From assembly GCA_949752745.1 (NCBI GenBank), contig OX457024.1:110288219-110352218 (forward strand): a DNA stretch of 64,000 nucleotides. The letters are read 5' to 3'. The notes under the pieces were generated by a model that saw nothing but the letters and a program-made list of their open reading frames with translations, searched no databases and was not told where the DNA came from. Origin of the DNA: Protula sp. h YS-2021 (taxonomy: Eukaryota > Annelida > Polychaeta > Sabellida > Serpulidae). A program made the position numbers and the translations under genes. Shown here in pieces: positions 39,341 through 50,175 of the stretch (positions are counted from its first letter, which is position 1; each line of letters opens with the position of its first letter).

Positions 39341-41719
39341 CTATTGATGCAAAACACAAATTACCACTGAATGATGTTGTGGAAGTTCGATACTAATTGG
39401 AAGAGGTAAAGATGGAACCACTTTCTTTTCTAGTTCCACCATTTGGGAATCAAGCCATTGGAGAATATTTGCAACAATAGTGGACATAATGCCACGTCTG
39501 AGGCAGCAAGATTCAGCAATAATGTAAGCTTTTGAGTCAATGGATATGCCCGCGTTGTGATTACAGATAACAATAGTGGTTCTATCAAAATAGCTATCCA
39601 CACGACCCATCATGATATCCTCCTGTAAAACTTTGTAAATAACCCATGCACAGTAGTAACCATTCTTCACTTCCACAGCTTTTATTTTCATTGCGCACGA
39701 TTTAAGCATATATGATGTAATAAACTCTTCTATATTGATTGAACTTTTAATAAAAAAGCGCATAAGGCTTTGCGATGCAGCAATATCACATCGTCGCAAA
39801 GCTTTTGCAATAAAAAGTCCTTGTTGATATACTTTTGGTAGGAACAGTATTTCTTCACGTTCCCGCTCATGGTAACTGGGTTGAAAATGGACACCTGTGG
39901 CATTAATGTCGTTGTCATGAAGTGAAGACTTTGCCACTAGCCAAGTATTCGATAGCCAAAACGCTGGGGCCAAATCCGTGAAGAATTCTAAGGCAATCGC
40001 ATTGTTTTCATCTTGCCAGAATAATCTAAGGGTCGATATTTTATCTTTTACTAGAATTAAATGCTCACTGAAGAATATGCCGTTAATACTGTGTCCCTTC
40101 AAACGGATTTGTTCTAATCCGAAACGAAATGCTTCAACAAACAATTGAGTGACTCGTTTTGGGGATAAAATACCCCAGTGTCCATGATTACAGTATCTTC
40201 CCCACACGGATTGAAATGGAACGTTAATCGTATCGGAAAATACGAGCCCTACAGTATTTAAAAACTTACAAACGACATCAAGTTCAATTTTTGTTGCCAT
40301 TCCTTCGCGAAAACTTCCGGAAAGTATTGCCTGAAATTGAAAATGTTTGTATTTTTCATGGGCGGCCATTTCCTTTGAAACTAAACCACAAAGTATAAGT
40401 AATTGCGTTGCTATTTTGTGCCGTTTCTGATTCATATTTTCGCTGCACATTTCAGATATAGAACTGTGGACGGTGTCAGCTGAAGGTCTTTGACACAGAT
40501 CCATGTTAAGTAGGTCCAATATAATCAATGAGTCATCGCTTTGACTTTCAAAATTAGGCAATTCTATTTGTTTGGGAATGGAATCTGTTGTTCTACTTTC
40601 TAATATTCCGATTATGTGTTCATCACAACCATACACTTTAGCTAATTCCACAGGATGTAGACCTTTCAGAGTTGCATCAAAGTTTAATTTCTCATTCCTT
40701 AGAAGAAGTTGTACTTTGTCTTTGCAACGCAATCGTAAAGCACAAAATAATGCCGATTCGCCATCTTGATATGCGCTGTTTACATTTGCTCCCTTACCAA
40801 TAAGATATTCGCAAACCTCTACCGTCGATCGCTCAACTGCTGCAGCTAAAACATGAGGAGCCCAAGAACCACTCTCTTTATCGCTACAAAACACATCAAG
40901 CATTTTCCAGAAGTTGTACGTAAACTTGCTGCAGTCTCCAAATCGTTTGATATACAATGACAGAGGATCTTCGTTATGTTTGCTACTACAATATTTCTTA
41001 ATTTCAGTTTGCATTGATTTCAACTGGTCAGTAAAATTACTTTTAATAGCACCTTGAATGAGTTCAGACATTTCAGATGCATTCAGTTTGTCTAACTGCG
41101 GTCGCAAAACATTCAGCGCCATCTTGTTTTTCTCTTGAATTGCTCGCAGCAAAGCAAACCAAGTATTGCATTCTCCACGTGACATAAGTTGAGCAACAAT
41201 GTCGACATGATTTCCACACGCAGCTAAACTCAATGGACTTTCACCTTTCTTATTGACCCAGTTTATGTCGCATCTCTTATCCTCGATTAATATTTTTGCG
41301 ACATCAAAGTTTTTTTTGGCAATTGCAACAAATAAAGGCGTATCCCCCTCTTCATTTGTGATATTAAGATTACACTCTGTAGATTCCAGGAACAATTTTA
41401 ATATATCTTTTTTGTTTTGGCTAACAATTTCAAATAAAAAAGAATCCTTACAAGATCTCAGCATGTGTTCTGTATTATGCTCATTGCTTGACGTCGGACC
41501 TACCGATGTTGTCGGATTAGTGGTAGCATTAACTGTGTTTGTATCAAGACCCGTGAGAGAAACATTCCATTCTTCTGCTAGTCGACGATACCTGAGCTGA
41601 TCGCTACGAGAGCGTACACAAAGCCACAAGAAACATATAAGAAGCGCAACAAAACTACATGTTGGTATGATTATAAGTGGTAATGCGACGTCAATATTAA
41701 TAGACGCCATGCTGATCAT
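39341..41719 (-). CDS. Membrane-anchored ankyrin plus Mab-21/cGAS-like nucleotidyltransferase (gene B)
   Basis: A 792-residue single-exon protein. A hydrophobic helix at about 12-35 (LPLIIIPTCSFVALLICFLW) is followed by CVRSRSDQLRYRR, predicting a membrane anchor with the rest in the cytosol by the positive-inside rule. Ankyrin repeats lie at about 95-190 (EGDTPLFVAIAKKNFDVAKIL, then GESPLSLAACGNHVDIV) and 290-385. The nucleotidyltransferase core has G468-S469 in LSGSFREG, acids E479/D481 in IELDVV and D582 in TDLAPAF. The helical lobe (GLFIAKALRR, EFITSYMLKSC) and a Cys-Cys-x-x-Arg motif (738-742) follow. The second Met (codon 4) has a better start context (A at -3, G at +4). A membrane-tethered member recalls ITPRIP-type Mab-21 proteins, but the ankyrin repeats differ. 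The catalytic residues look intact. Confidence 0.83.
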   Translation of the reverse strand: MISMASINIDVALPLIIIPTCSFVALLICFLWLCVRSRSDQLRYRRLAEEWNVSLTGLDTNTVNATTNPTTSVGPTSSNEHNTEHMLRSCKDSFLFEIVSQNKKDILKLFLESTECNLNITNEEGDTPLFVAIAKKNFDVAKILIEDKRCDINWVNKKGESPLSLAACGNHVDIVAQLMSRGECNTWFALLRAIQEKNKMALNVLRPQLDKLNASEMSELIQGAIKSNFTDQLKSMQTEIKKYCSSKHNEDPLSLYIKRFGDCSKFTYNFWKMLDVFCSDKESGSWAPHVLAAAVERSTVEVCEYLIGKGANVNSAYQDGESALFCALRLRCKDKVQLLLRNEKLNFDATLKGLHPVELAKVYGCDEHIIGILESRTTDSIPKQIELPNFESQSDDSLIILDLLNMDLCQRPSADTVHSSISEMCSENMNQKRHKIATQLLILCGLVSKEMAAHEKYKHFQFQAILSGSFREGMATKIELDVVCKFLNTVGLVFSDTINVPFQSVWGRYCNHGHWGILSPKRVTQLFVEAFRFGLEQIRLKGHSINGIFFSEHLILVKDKISTLRLFWQDENNAIALEFFTDLAPAFWLSNTWLVAKSSLHDNDINATGVHFQPSYHEREREEILFLPKVYQQGLFIAKALRRCDIAASQSLMRFFIKSSINIEEFITSYMLKSCAMKIKAVEVKNGYYCAWVIYKVLQEDIMMGRVDSYFDRTTIVICNHNAGISIDSKAYIIAESCCLRRGIMSTIVANILQWLDSQMVELEKKVVPSLPLPISIELPQHHSVVICVLHQ

Positions 41720-41765
41720 TTCTGTTATATGATTGTTTCATTTCATCTTTCAAACTCATTTATTA

Positions 41766-41776
41766 TTTTATATATC
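41766..41776 (-). promoter_or_regulatory. TATA-like box upstream of gene B
   Basis: The minus strand reads GGATATATAAAATAA about 47 bp before the gene B start. It would imply a very short leader. AT-rich surroundings weaken the call. Confidence 0.25.
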
Positions 41777-41779
41777 CGC

Positions 41780-42177
41780 TAAATATGTACAACAAGAATA
41801 TTCATTGCAAAACATTTATTTCAAATTGATTTTAATTAATTTCTTTTATTGTAACCATGGACACGTAAATGAATATTTACAACATCTAATCGTATAGTTT
41901 TAACAGACTTTATACTTATTTGTTGAACAAGCTTCACTACTTTGTGCATTGTGTACCTCAGTAAAATTACCAAGTTAATATTAAACACTGCAGCGTAACG
42001 ATCAATACTGCTTCCCCTAATTAGGGCTATGTTCGCATTTTGTCTGCATAGATATACAGGCACTTGACCCCATAGTACTGTGAATGAAACATTATTTCAA
42101 ACGGTGTCTTCGCTCAAGTTTGTTTTAAGTATACCAAGGGCGAAAAAGGCTATTTTTAGCTCGTACAGCATAACACC
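41780..42177. other. No gene recognised
   Basis: Upstream flank of gene B. A 75-residue minus frame (41836-42063) has no family resemblance. Confidence 0.4.
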
Positions 42178-42180
42178 TGT

Positions 42181-42221
<41 letters not shown>

Positions 42222-42390
42222 GTCTATTTCAGACTAGGCTTGCATAAGGTATCTTACATTCTAACGCCAGGTTGACACAATCTTGGACCAAGAAAAGACC
42301 AACCTCGGCTAACAAAAGAATCAGTCATGGATTATTATGGATTGAGTCGGAATTTTACTTATTCTGAAAAAAGATCTAATATAGAAGTCC
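42178..42390 (+). repeat. (CT)n plus third, diverged copy of the gene A 3'-flank repeat
   Basis: (CT)n at 42180-42219, then GACACAATCTTGGACCAAG...GATTATTATGGA.TGAGTCGGAATT, matching 35900-36000 and 63840-63930 in order. Suggests a dispersed repeat is part of the duplicated block. Confidence 0.6.
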
Positions 42391-43420
42391 TTTATTTATT
42401 GATTCTTTCACAAACATGATCGTAATATCAAGATCATGTAAATAAACCTGATAAATAGCTTTGCTTACAGCTTAGTTTACTACCATGCATAACAGGAATA
42501 AATGTTGTAAGGTTAATATCCAACGCAAAACATCGCTACAAAGTCTAGAGAACCAAGTCTACTTTCAAAGAAGCACAACTTAACCAAGAAATAAAATGGC
42601 ATAAGGCACGTGCATAAAACCAGGTGACCCACTAGAATACGCTCATCGACAAACTGAGGAGTATGCAGTTTCTGACCAATGCACACTCAAATCAAACCAA
42701 TGCAATGACATATAACCCTTCTGATAATATTAAATAAATGAGTTTGCACAAGACCAATAATATGTCGTTAATATATCTGATATAAGGACACACGACGCAG
42801 AGCTATGATTGGTGCCTAAGTTGGTGGGCTTTTGCGTTACAAATACCTTGATTGCATGCTTATAAAGTGCTATAGATGCCTCAAGATGTCACGTTTGTAC
42901 ATGTTTCAGGCCGCTTTACAGTTCCTGTGTATAGATTGCGGACGGATCGCACGCTCCCTTGCACATATTAGTTAATCTGTGTATTACCAAGATGTCACTA
43001 GAACAATACATATGTGGAGACAAAATAAACATATTCATGTTCAACATGAAAAACCTACAAGCGGCAATGTTTATGCTAGCTTATAAAAGCTTATCCTCTA
43101 AATAAAGATTAAATATGTCTATGAGTTTTTCAGTCTGTTAAAATTATCCTTTGTGTAAATTGCAGGCGGACCAAAGATCACTAAAGATTAAATATGTTTA
43201 TGATTTTTTTCAGTCTGTTAAAAGTTTCCTACGTTTTTTACGTTTTTAACACATTACCGTTTTCGTTTACCGTTATTTCTTACACCTGGCTAAAAATTAT
43301 GTGTGATTACACTTTGCTGGAATTGGCACAACTGAGAATTACATACTGCATTCACAACGTACATTTGTAATCATATTTAATGATCACAACTTTTCTTCAA
43401 AAATGACAGTAGTTTATTGC
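42391..43420. other. No gene; about 80-bp duplication at 43100-43220
   Basis: TAAAGATTAAATATGT.TATGA...TTTTTCAGTCTGTTAAAA occurs twice (about 43103 and 43182). No coding exon is supported. Confidence 0.45.
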
Positions 43421-43421
43421 T

Positions 43422-43762
43422 TATAACTAAATGCATCAAAACAGCATTCATAAATCGCATAAATCGATAAAAACATGTGCACATATAAGTGAATAAACTT
43501 CCCCCTTATAACTAAACATATCAAAACTGCATTCATATTTCGCATAAATCGATAAAAACATGTCTACAGGTAAGTGAATAAACTTCGCCCTTGTAAATAA
43601 ACACATAAAAACAGCATTCATGAATAGCATAAATCGATAAAAAAATGTGTAGAGGTAAGTGAATAAACTACGCCCTTGTAACTAAATACATCAAAACAAC
43701 ATTCATAAATCGCACAAATCGATAAAAGCATGTGTACAGGTAAGTGAATAAACTTCGCCTTA
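43422..43762. repeat. Four-copy 85-bp tandem repeat
   Basis: Units contain CATCAAAACAGCATTCAT, CGCATAAATCGATAAAAACA and TAAGTGAATAAACTTCG. They are about 85 bp each, with roughly 85-90 per cent agreement by eye. Confidence 0.9.
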
Positions 43763-44150
43763 TGGCGTAGTTAAAGTCACGATAAATTATTTCATTGTGA
43801 AGTGGAAAAGGTACCAAAACAGTGGTAATAATACCATCATGCCTTCTATCCTTTTTCTATTCCTTTGACAACTTCAAATCAGTTTCTTGAGCAAATTTAG
43901 CTAATGGGGGTAATTATGTACACAACAGTGGCATCAAAGACAAGAGTGAATCATGTTCAATTATCACAATTTTGGTCAAAAATGAGGGTAATTTCTGTTT
44001 ATGACCATCAGAATCGATGATTAGTAATTTCATCCAGATTGCCTCAGTTAGCTGCGGACTCCCTTGGATCCATCATTAACAGAGATTCCCCTCCCTCCTA
44101 TGAATTTCCGCAAAAAAACTGCGAATCATTTTGACTTACATATCGCACTT
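43763..44150. other. 3' flank of gene C
   Basis: No exon recognised. Presumed 3' untranslated and flanking DNA of gene C, although no canonical AATAAA is seen just past its stop. Confidence 0.35.
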
Positions 44151-47100
44151 TTAAATTTGGTGAAGGATATCTTCAATCTTCACAATGAACCGTGCATGGG
44201 CAGCCTTACTGTCATAAAAGACATTTAAAAAATCAAAACAATGCCCTTCACTTCTATGATAGACCAATATAGGACCGTTCAGATCTGCTTCGAGGGAACT
44301 GAAATTGACGACGCTGCTGGCACAGCAATCTTGTGTTTTGTTGTCTTTGCTTTTGCCATATATGCCAAGGAATCGAGATAACTGTACTCGGGTATATGCC
44401 ACGTGGGTTGAGAAGCTATCACATGCATGTGTATAGGATGCTTCGATATGTGAAATAAAGAAACGTATCCAGGCGACAACCTTGAGCAGAAAATGCCGCT
44501 TAGCGCAGCATTCTTTTCCTATGGTTTCTCCCTCGTTAGAAGCGTGTACACATTCAAAAAGTTTGAGAGCATTTCCCGTGAAGAAGCATGGGATCTTGCC
44601 ATGGATTAAGAAAGTCTCAAGTTGAGAGTAGATTTTATCCGCGCATTGCATGGGTGATAGTCGTGGCAATACTGAACACCTCGCTACTAATTCCTTTTCC
44701 AAAAGAAAAAACAAGCTTGTCTTTAACATGTAAGACTTGAGACAGTCACTCAGATCGATGTCTGCACTGAGACCAAAAGAGCGTATTATCTCCGTTGGAA
44801 AGAAGGACGTTGACCTCAAAAGTTTTGCGAGCTTGTAACCGTCTTTGATGTTTTGAGGACTGTGTTTTATGATATAGTGCTCGGAATCTGAAAAGGCTAC
44901 CTGGAATTCATTTCTGCCTTGAAAGGGCAATGGAAGAACAGTTTTGGTAATAAGGTAAAATCTGGTATCTGGAGGAACAATATGCCGTCTCTCTGGCGGA
45001 GAAAAGTGAAACGGCACAGCTGGTACCAAATCCACTGTAATGAGCAGATTTCTGTAGTATTGCCCTCGCCATGTCACGTGCATGCAAGCAATATCGCCTG
45101 CTGGTTGCATATCAATTGGTTTCCTAGGCAGCACAATGTTCCGACCAGAACAGAACTGGCTAAGTGATGAAATGCAACTGGCTAAATGATTATAGATGTC
45201 GGCTGGAATGCCAGTATGCGCCTTGGCGTCATATTTATGCAAGTGGAATATTTGCGCGATTCGGTCGCTGAATTGATCTTTGACTTTAAAGTGAGCAGAG
45301 CTTCCACGGACACTTGGATCTGTTTCAAAATATTTGCCGAGTTCACTGAAAACGCAGAGAAAATCAAATTCATTTGGAAAAGCTATTCTTGCGCCTTCGG
45401 ATGAGCTTCCAACTAAAACTGGAGTAAATTGAAATTCAGGATTTATACTCTTCATCTTCTTGGCAGCTTCTCGTAGTATTGCTGTCATCGTAGATTTAAT
45501 GAGACTCTTCTCGTGATGTGTATTTCGAAGTAGGCCAACGCTTCTACTAAATGCTAAAAGTGGCTGTTTTAAGCACTTCTTACCATCTGTCACTAATCGT
45601 ATTTTTGTCTCTATTTGGGCTTGTCTTTGGTAAACACGCCTCAGCATCGATAAATGTATCATATTTTTAGCAGGGAGCTTAACTCTTGTGAAATCAATGC
45701 ATTTGAATATGTCTGAATCTTTCATTGTAATATCCAATACAGAAACATTAAATCTGTCACAGGATTGTATGTCTGCGCCATAGCGGACAAGGGTTTGTAT
45801 ATGCTCTGGTATGCAATGTTCAACCGCAATTTGTAAAGCACATTGTCCATACAAGTCTCTTTTCGTTACAAGATTCGTTGTGCAGGAACCCAAAGGTGTG
45901 TCCATTAGGTAAGCGTAGAAGCGTAGCATTTGCTCACGTTTGCTTTTTCTATATATCTTGTCTGCTAGTAGCGACACAATCTTTCCGGTGCATTTCCTAT
46001 CCACTGCGTGACGTAATACCTCGTCGTCAAAATCCAGAGAATGAGGCGGGTTCTTCCATGTTGTGTGAGGAGGACACCATTGGTTCATAAAAGACTCCTG
46101 GTCTCTACGAGTCTTATCTCGAAACTCAACATTTACATTGTCAAGTTTTCTCCAGAGGTCAATTACCAGTTGCAATTTGGCTTCGTCGTTAGCTTCGATT
46201 GCGCCACGAAATGCATATTGAACTTGCGATGCTAGGTGAAGAAACCCTCTTTGAACAAATAGCTTGCATACTGCCAAGTTGCACAGGCAAAAAATTATAT
46301 AAGATGTGTGAGGATTCTCGAGGAAGGCCTGGCTGCAGCCACTCAGGAGAATATCTAATATCTTTAGATCTTGAGAAGTGTTGAAATTGGATGCAAAAAA
46401 CACACAGAAGAGCATAACAACCATGTTGATACCGTCATGATCTGAATGTGCCAGTAACTTTTGACAGCTTTCCACATCTTCTTTGAAGGCGGCCATTAAC
46501 AATGGCATATTTTGTGTTATTAAATAATGTATCTTCCAAAGTGGACTATCTATATCCATTTTTACTATTGTGTCCCATGGTATATAAGGTCTACTTGGAA
46601 TCTGAGACAAAATATTCACTATCTCTGCTTCTCCTATATTAATGGCCATTGTAAGTGGGCTTACTTTGAACTCATAGTCTACTATATTTGGATTTATGGT
46701 CGGTATTTTTGCCAATATTCGAACAATGTCTTCATGAGCGAATGTCACTGCAGAATGTAGGGCGGTGTGGCCATCTTCGTTTTGGATATTTGGGTCAATA
46801 TTTGGCATTTCTACTAGCATTTCAGCAATGTTTATATTTCCAGTTTCTGAAACAAGCATCAAAGGTGTTTGTTTTCTCAAGGTCTGTACATTTATATTGA
46901 TATCTGGATGCGTTAATAAGATTCCAGTGGTGACGGGGTCGTTGTTTTTTATAGCCATATGTAGTGGTGAGGCATGTGCAATATTGCTACAGATGTTGGG
47001 ATTCAGATTATTGATTTCCAAGAGGCGATCGACAGCATCTGATTTTGATTCTCTCACAGCTATTAATAAAGCCGTATATCCATATGCATTTGAACAGTTC

Positions 47101-47558
47101 GGATTAACACCATAATTATCTAATATATCAATAATCTTTACATGCCCGCACTGTGCTGCAAAATGTAGTGCTGTATTTTTATGTATCAATGCGCTGTGAT
47201 TGACATCCATATCCGGGAGTTGACACAACCTTTCCACAATGGCTTGATGACCTTCCAATGAAGCATAATGCAACGCTGTCATTCCATAGTCGTCGTACAG
47301 ATAAGGGTTGCTCTTAGTTATGCTTAACAATATGTCAAACACGGCGTATTGTCCATTTTGAGCCGCTACATGCAAAGGGGTTTGATTGTCATAGTTCACA
47401 ATGTTAACATTTATATTTGGAACTCGCGATGTTCTTTTTACGATACCCGCAAATCCTTCCTTCGACGCTACATGCAAGGAACAGAAAACAAGACGCCTTT
47501 TGGAGCGCCCTTTTAATTTCGTCTTTACAGTATTCCGTTTCAGACAGCTCTCAGCCAT
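44151..47558 (-). CDS. Ankyrin-rich plus Mab-21/cGAS-like nucleotidyltransferase (gene C)
   Basis: A 1135-residue single-exon protein. The start has A at -3 and G at +4. Residues about 25-320 form eight or nine canonical ankyrin repeats (QTPLHVAAQNGQYAVFDILL, MTALHYASLEGHQAIVERL, NTALHFAAQCGHVKIIDIL and others); one more lies near 585-625 (CALQIAVEHCIPEHIQTLV). The nucleotidyltransferase core has G717-S718 in VGSSSEG, acids E730/D732 in NEFDFL and D843 in VDLVPAVPF. It continues with GYKLAKLLRS and CLKSYMLKTSLFFLL and a Cys-Cys-x-x-Arg motif (1017-1021). It is the longest of the three and has the clearest ankyrin array. Catalytic acids are intact. The NEFD(Y/F)L and DLVPV/A matches make it closer to gene A than to gene B. 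Substrate and product are unknown; sensing or messenger synthesis is inferred from the family. Confidence 0.88.
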   Translation of the reverse strand: MAESCLKRNTVKTKLKGRSKRRLVFCSLHVASKEGFAGIVKRTSRVPNINVNIVNYDNQTPLHVAAQNGQYAVFDILLSITKSNPYLYDDYGMTALHYASLEGHQAIVERLCQLPDMDVNHSALIHKNTALHFAAQCGHVKIIDILDNYGVNPNCSNAYGYTALLIAVRESKSDAVDRLLEINNLNPNICSNIAHASPLHMAIKNNDPVTTGILLTHPDININVQTLRKQTPLMLVSETGNINIAEMLVEMPNIDPNIQNEDGHTALHSAVTFAHEDIVRILAKIPTINPNIVDYEFKVSPLTMAINIGEAEIVNILSQIPSRPYIPWDTIVKMDIDSPLWKIHYLITQNMPLLMAAFKEDVESCQKLLAHSDHDGINMVVMLFCVFFASNFNTSQDLKILDILLSGCSQAFLENPHTSYIIFCLCNLAVCKLFVQRGFLHLASQVQYAFRGAIEANDEAKLQLVIDLWRKLDNVNVEFRDKTRRDQESFMNQWCPPHTTWKNPPHSLDFDDEVLRHAVDRKCTGKIVSLLADKIYRKSKREQMLRFYAYLMDTPLGSCTTNLVTKRDLYGQCALQIAVEHCIPEHIQTLVRYGADIQSCDRFNVSVLDITMKDSDIFKCIDFTRVKLPAKNMIHLSMLRRVYQRQAQIETKIRLVTDGKKCLKQPLLAFSRSVGLLRNTHHEKSLIKSTMTAILREAAKKMKSINPEFQFTPVLVGSSSEGARIAFPNEFDFLCVFSELGKYFETDPSVRGSSAHFKVKDQFSDRIAQIFHLHKYDAKAHTGIPADIYNHLASCISSLSQFCSGRNIVLPRKPIDMQPAGDIACMHVTWRGQYYRNLLITVDLVPAVPFHFSPPERRHIVPPDTRFYLITKTVLPLPFQGRNEFQVAFSDSEHYIIKHSPQNIKDGYKLAKLLRSTSFFPTEIIRSFGLSADIDLSDCLKSYMLKTSLFFLLEKELVARCSVLPRLSPMQCADKIYSQLETFLIHGKIPCFFTGNALKLFECVHASNEGETIGKECCAKRHFLLKVVAWIRFFISHIEASYTHACDSFSTHVAYTRVQLSRFLGIYGKSKDNKTQDCCASSVVNFSSLEADLNGPILVYHRSEGHCFDFLNVFYDSKAAHARFIVKIEDILHQI

Positions 47559-47641
47559 GTTCTGCCTCAGACAACTCTAGGCCATGTGTGATACTCCAGC
47601 ACAACTTCTGCGAACTGTTCTCTATTCTGGAACAAAAGTCC

Positions 47642-47651
47642 AAATTTATAA
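47642..47651 (-). promoter_or_regulatory. TATA-like box upstream of gene C
   Basis: The minus strand reads GGGTTATAAATTTGG about 85-95 bp before the ATG, a normal distance for a TATA box plus a short leader. Confidence 0.3.
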
Positions 47652-47659
47652 CCCTATTT

Positions 47660-48546
47660 TTAAGCCTGGTTGAGCTAAAACAGACTATTTTAAATACTGG
47701 ATTACAACCACGTCTTTCTTAAAAAATCCAGCAATATCAACTGTGGACTCAGAGAACTGTTTAGCTTGATTAATAAAGAACACTCAATTAAGTGTGTTTT
47801 TTTACGGAAGGGGGAGGCTTAGTCACTAATTCAACAAGCCGAATTTTACCTGAGGATATAGACAGGATTTTGGAATAGCTGGAAAATTAATAAACGTAGG
47901 AAAATGCGCAGCTTCTGACCCAACATTGACTATTGACATGCCTATACGTATCGAACATCTGCAAGTTCTAGAATTCGGAAAGTTTTATCAATAATTACAT
48001 GTTAAAATAAGCGAAACTGTTTGAACAGTTGATACTTACAGGCATTGTGGCACACTACAAAGGGAAAGGGACGTCAGGTAAAACAGAAAAATGCAGATAT
48101 TTTCTATTTTAAAAACTTTCTACTCATTTTCTTTTTTGTGTTCAACTTTCACATCTCTCATTTTGCTTATTCTTGAAAGTGGAAATCTTAACATAGAACC
48201 TACACTTTAGCCAGGAAAATTGCAACTACACATCAACAAAGTTATTCCCTCCTCCCCAGCTCCAACACACAAATACAAACACGTTATATCAGCAAATAGC
48301 AACAAAGATAGGTATGAACCACACTATAATGCGCCTTTAAAACTGTGTACATCGACAGCTACCTCCTCCCCCCCCCCAACGCTCCTTGCCCCCCAGCCCC
48401 CAAATACACACACACATTAGGTTCGCAAATAGCAATAGGCTGGATATGACTGAAATACGCTTTAAAATAAAAACCATAATTCTTTTCAGAGCCTTCCGCT
48501 TCTTTTATGTATAGATCTAAAAATATGCGTAAAGCAAAAAAAAAAA

Positions 48547-48577
<31 letters not shown>

Positions 48578-49300
48578 ACAAAGCAAAACAAAAAAAACAA
48601 CATTTTTAAATATGACATTCATTTGAAATATAATAAAATGACTCACATTTAACCTCCGTATCCCGCTCAATGTCAATGCTTCACCAATTTATAAAATGAG
48701 TCAAAAACTAACGTGCTTCAGTGGAAATATTACTTTTTCAGTTACTAAAAATGTTTTCAAGCTTAAGTCCTCGATGTTGTATCAGCGTTTTTTATAATGC
48801 TAGTGAACTGCCGTTACTTTCTATAAAAGAACGTACATATTCTTCTTGAATCGTAGGATTGTAGGCAGTGTATTGACATTTTTGCATAATGCACTGGCAC
48901 TCTTTTGTCGTAGGCACACATTAATATTGAGGTGTCTATAAGAAGAGAAGACTGAAGAATGTCCCTTGATCAATATATGACCTCCAGTACGTAAACAAAC
49001 TACAGTTGCTTTCTACATTAACTAAGCGAAACCTGGCAACATTAAACAGCATGCATTGAAGGCTCTATTATTCACATCGGAAAACGTCATTTTGTCTTTG
49101 AGGTTCTGGCGAGCCTTAGTGTCATTAAGATTATATTATTGCTTTCAGTGACAGCTTTATAAAAATGTTCTGTTGGCAATGCATAAGTGTGTGACAGATC
49201 GGCCAGTTTTGAAGCACAGTCGAGATATTTCCTGTAAAAAATAACATGTAAGATTGAATTTTATTGGTGTTCTTCAACTCCACGACAACACTTACCTTGA
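47660..49300. other. No gene; poly-A tract and diverged duplication
   Basis: 48238-48480 contains two diverged copies of a block with GCAAATAGCAA and GCCTTTAAAA/GCTTTAAAA. 48537-48600 is an A-run interrupted by C. No exon supported. Confidence 0.45.
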
Positions 49301-49301
49301 A

Positions 49302-49688
49302 TTACCATAGGAATCTTCTGGCCTTGAATATTCGAGTCATCCAAAGCCACGATCGATTTTTATTCAGGCTTGGTTTGAAAATCGAAGTGAATTTTGGCAT
49401 GGACGACTTTTGCAGGCTTCTTAATAGGGCCCATCCAAGGCCATCCCTTATAGTTTTACCAAGACACTTGTCTTGTCCATATGTTAGTGAAACTTGGCAT
49501 GACTGTTCATACGGATAATCTATCGAGATGATAAAATTTGCGCCACATTGAAAAGATATTCTAGGCCACTGCTTGAATATTTTCATCTCAGTTCTGCCAT
49601 AAATGTGGGTGCTATGTTTCTGTGAACCCAATTCCGCAAAAGCACGGCAACGAACTTTGATGAAACGCGAATGTTCATCTGGGTTCAT
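49302..49688 (-). CDS. Unrecognised open frame or exon, 128 residues
   Basis: Minus-strand frame starting MNPDEHSRFIKVRCRAFAEL. The ATG is directly preceded by GTAACTCCTCAG, an acceptor-like sequence, so this may be an internal or last exon rather than a complete gene. No signal peptide or membrane helix is seen, and no family is recognised. The Pao/BEL element lies just upstream (its TSD ends at 49754), within what would be the preceding intron. Could be a chance frame. Confidence 0.25.
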   Translation of the reverse strand: MNPDEHSRFIKVRCRAFAELGSQKHSTHIYGRTEMKIFKQWPRISFQCGANFIISIDYPYEQSCQVSLTYGQDKCLGKTIRDGLGWALLRSLQKSSMPKFTSIFKPSLNKNRSWLWMTRIFKARRFLW

Positions 49689-49754
49689 CTGAGGAGTTAC
49701 ATATAATATATTAGAATGTCAATGAAACTCGATGTAAGTTTGCATATCGGTGCC

Positions 49755-50166
49755 TGTGGGATAAATGGAATCAAAATGATTCTGCCTTAGTAGTTTTGCA
49801 ACGGAGTTAAATTCAAATTGAATCCAAATCAGACAGAGTATTTATTTCGCCACAAACTCTTCCAAAAGATCAGATTCATACCAAAACTCGTACAAAATTA
49901 ATGATTAAACCAAGACAGAATGCCCGCCCGAACACGTGGCATTCTTTATATATTAACCGATGTCAAACAAACATAGTGTGAAATATTGAAAACTATTGAC
50001 AAGCGCGGCAGACTAGCATATGGCAAATGGGAAACGCCAGAAATAAAGGGATGTCATGTACAAAATAAATAGCCACGTGGTTGGGGATGTTAACTTAACA
50101 TTATATACCACAAATGTTTCAATACTCACATCATTGATTATCAATTAACTCTTCATATTTACTACA
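49755..50166 (-). repeat. 3' LTR of the Pao/BEL element
   Basis: 412 bp. It differs from the other LTR at about seven positions by eye (five substitutions, two 1-bp indels). A purine-rich tract (minus strand TTTAGGGGGCGG, just right of 50166) precedes it, in the position of the polypurine tract. Confidence 0.93.
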
Positions 50167-50175
50167 CCGCCCCCT

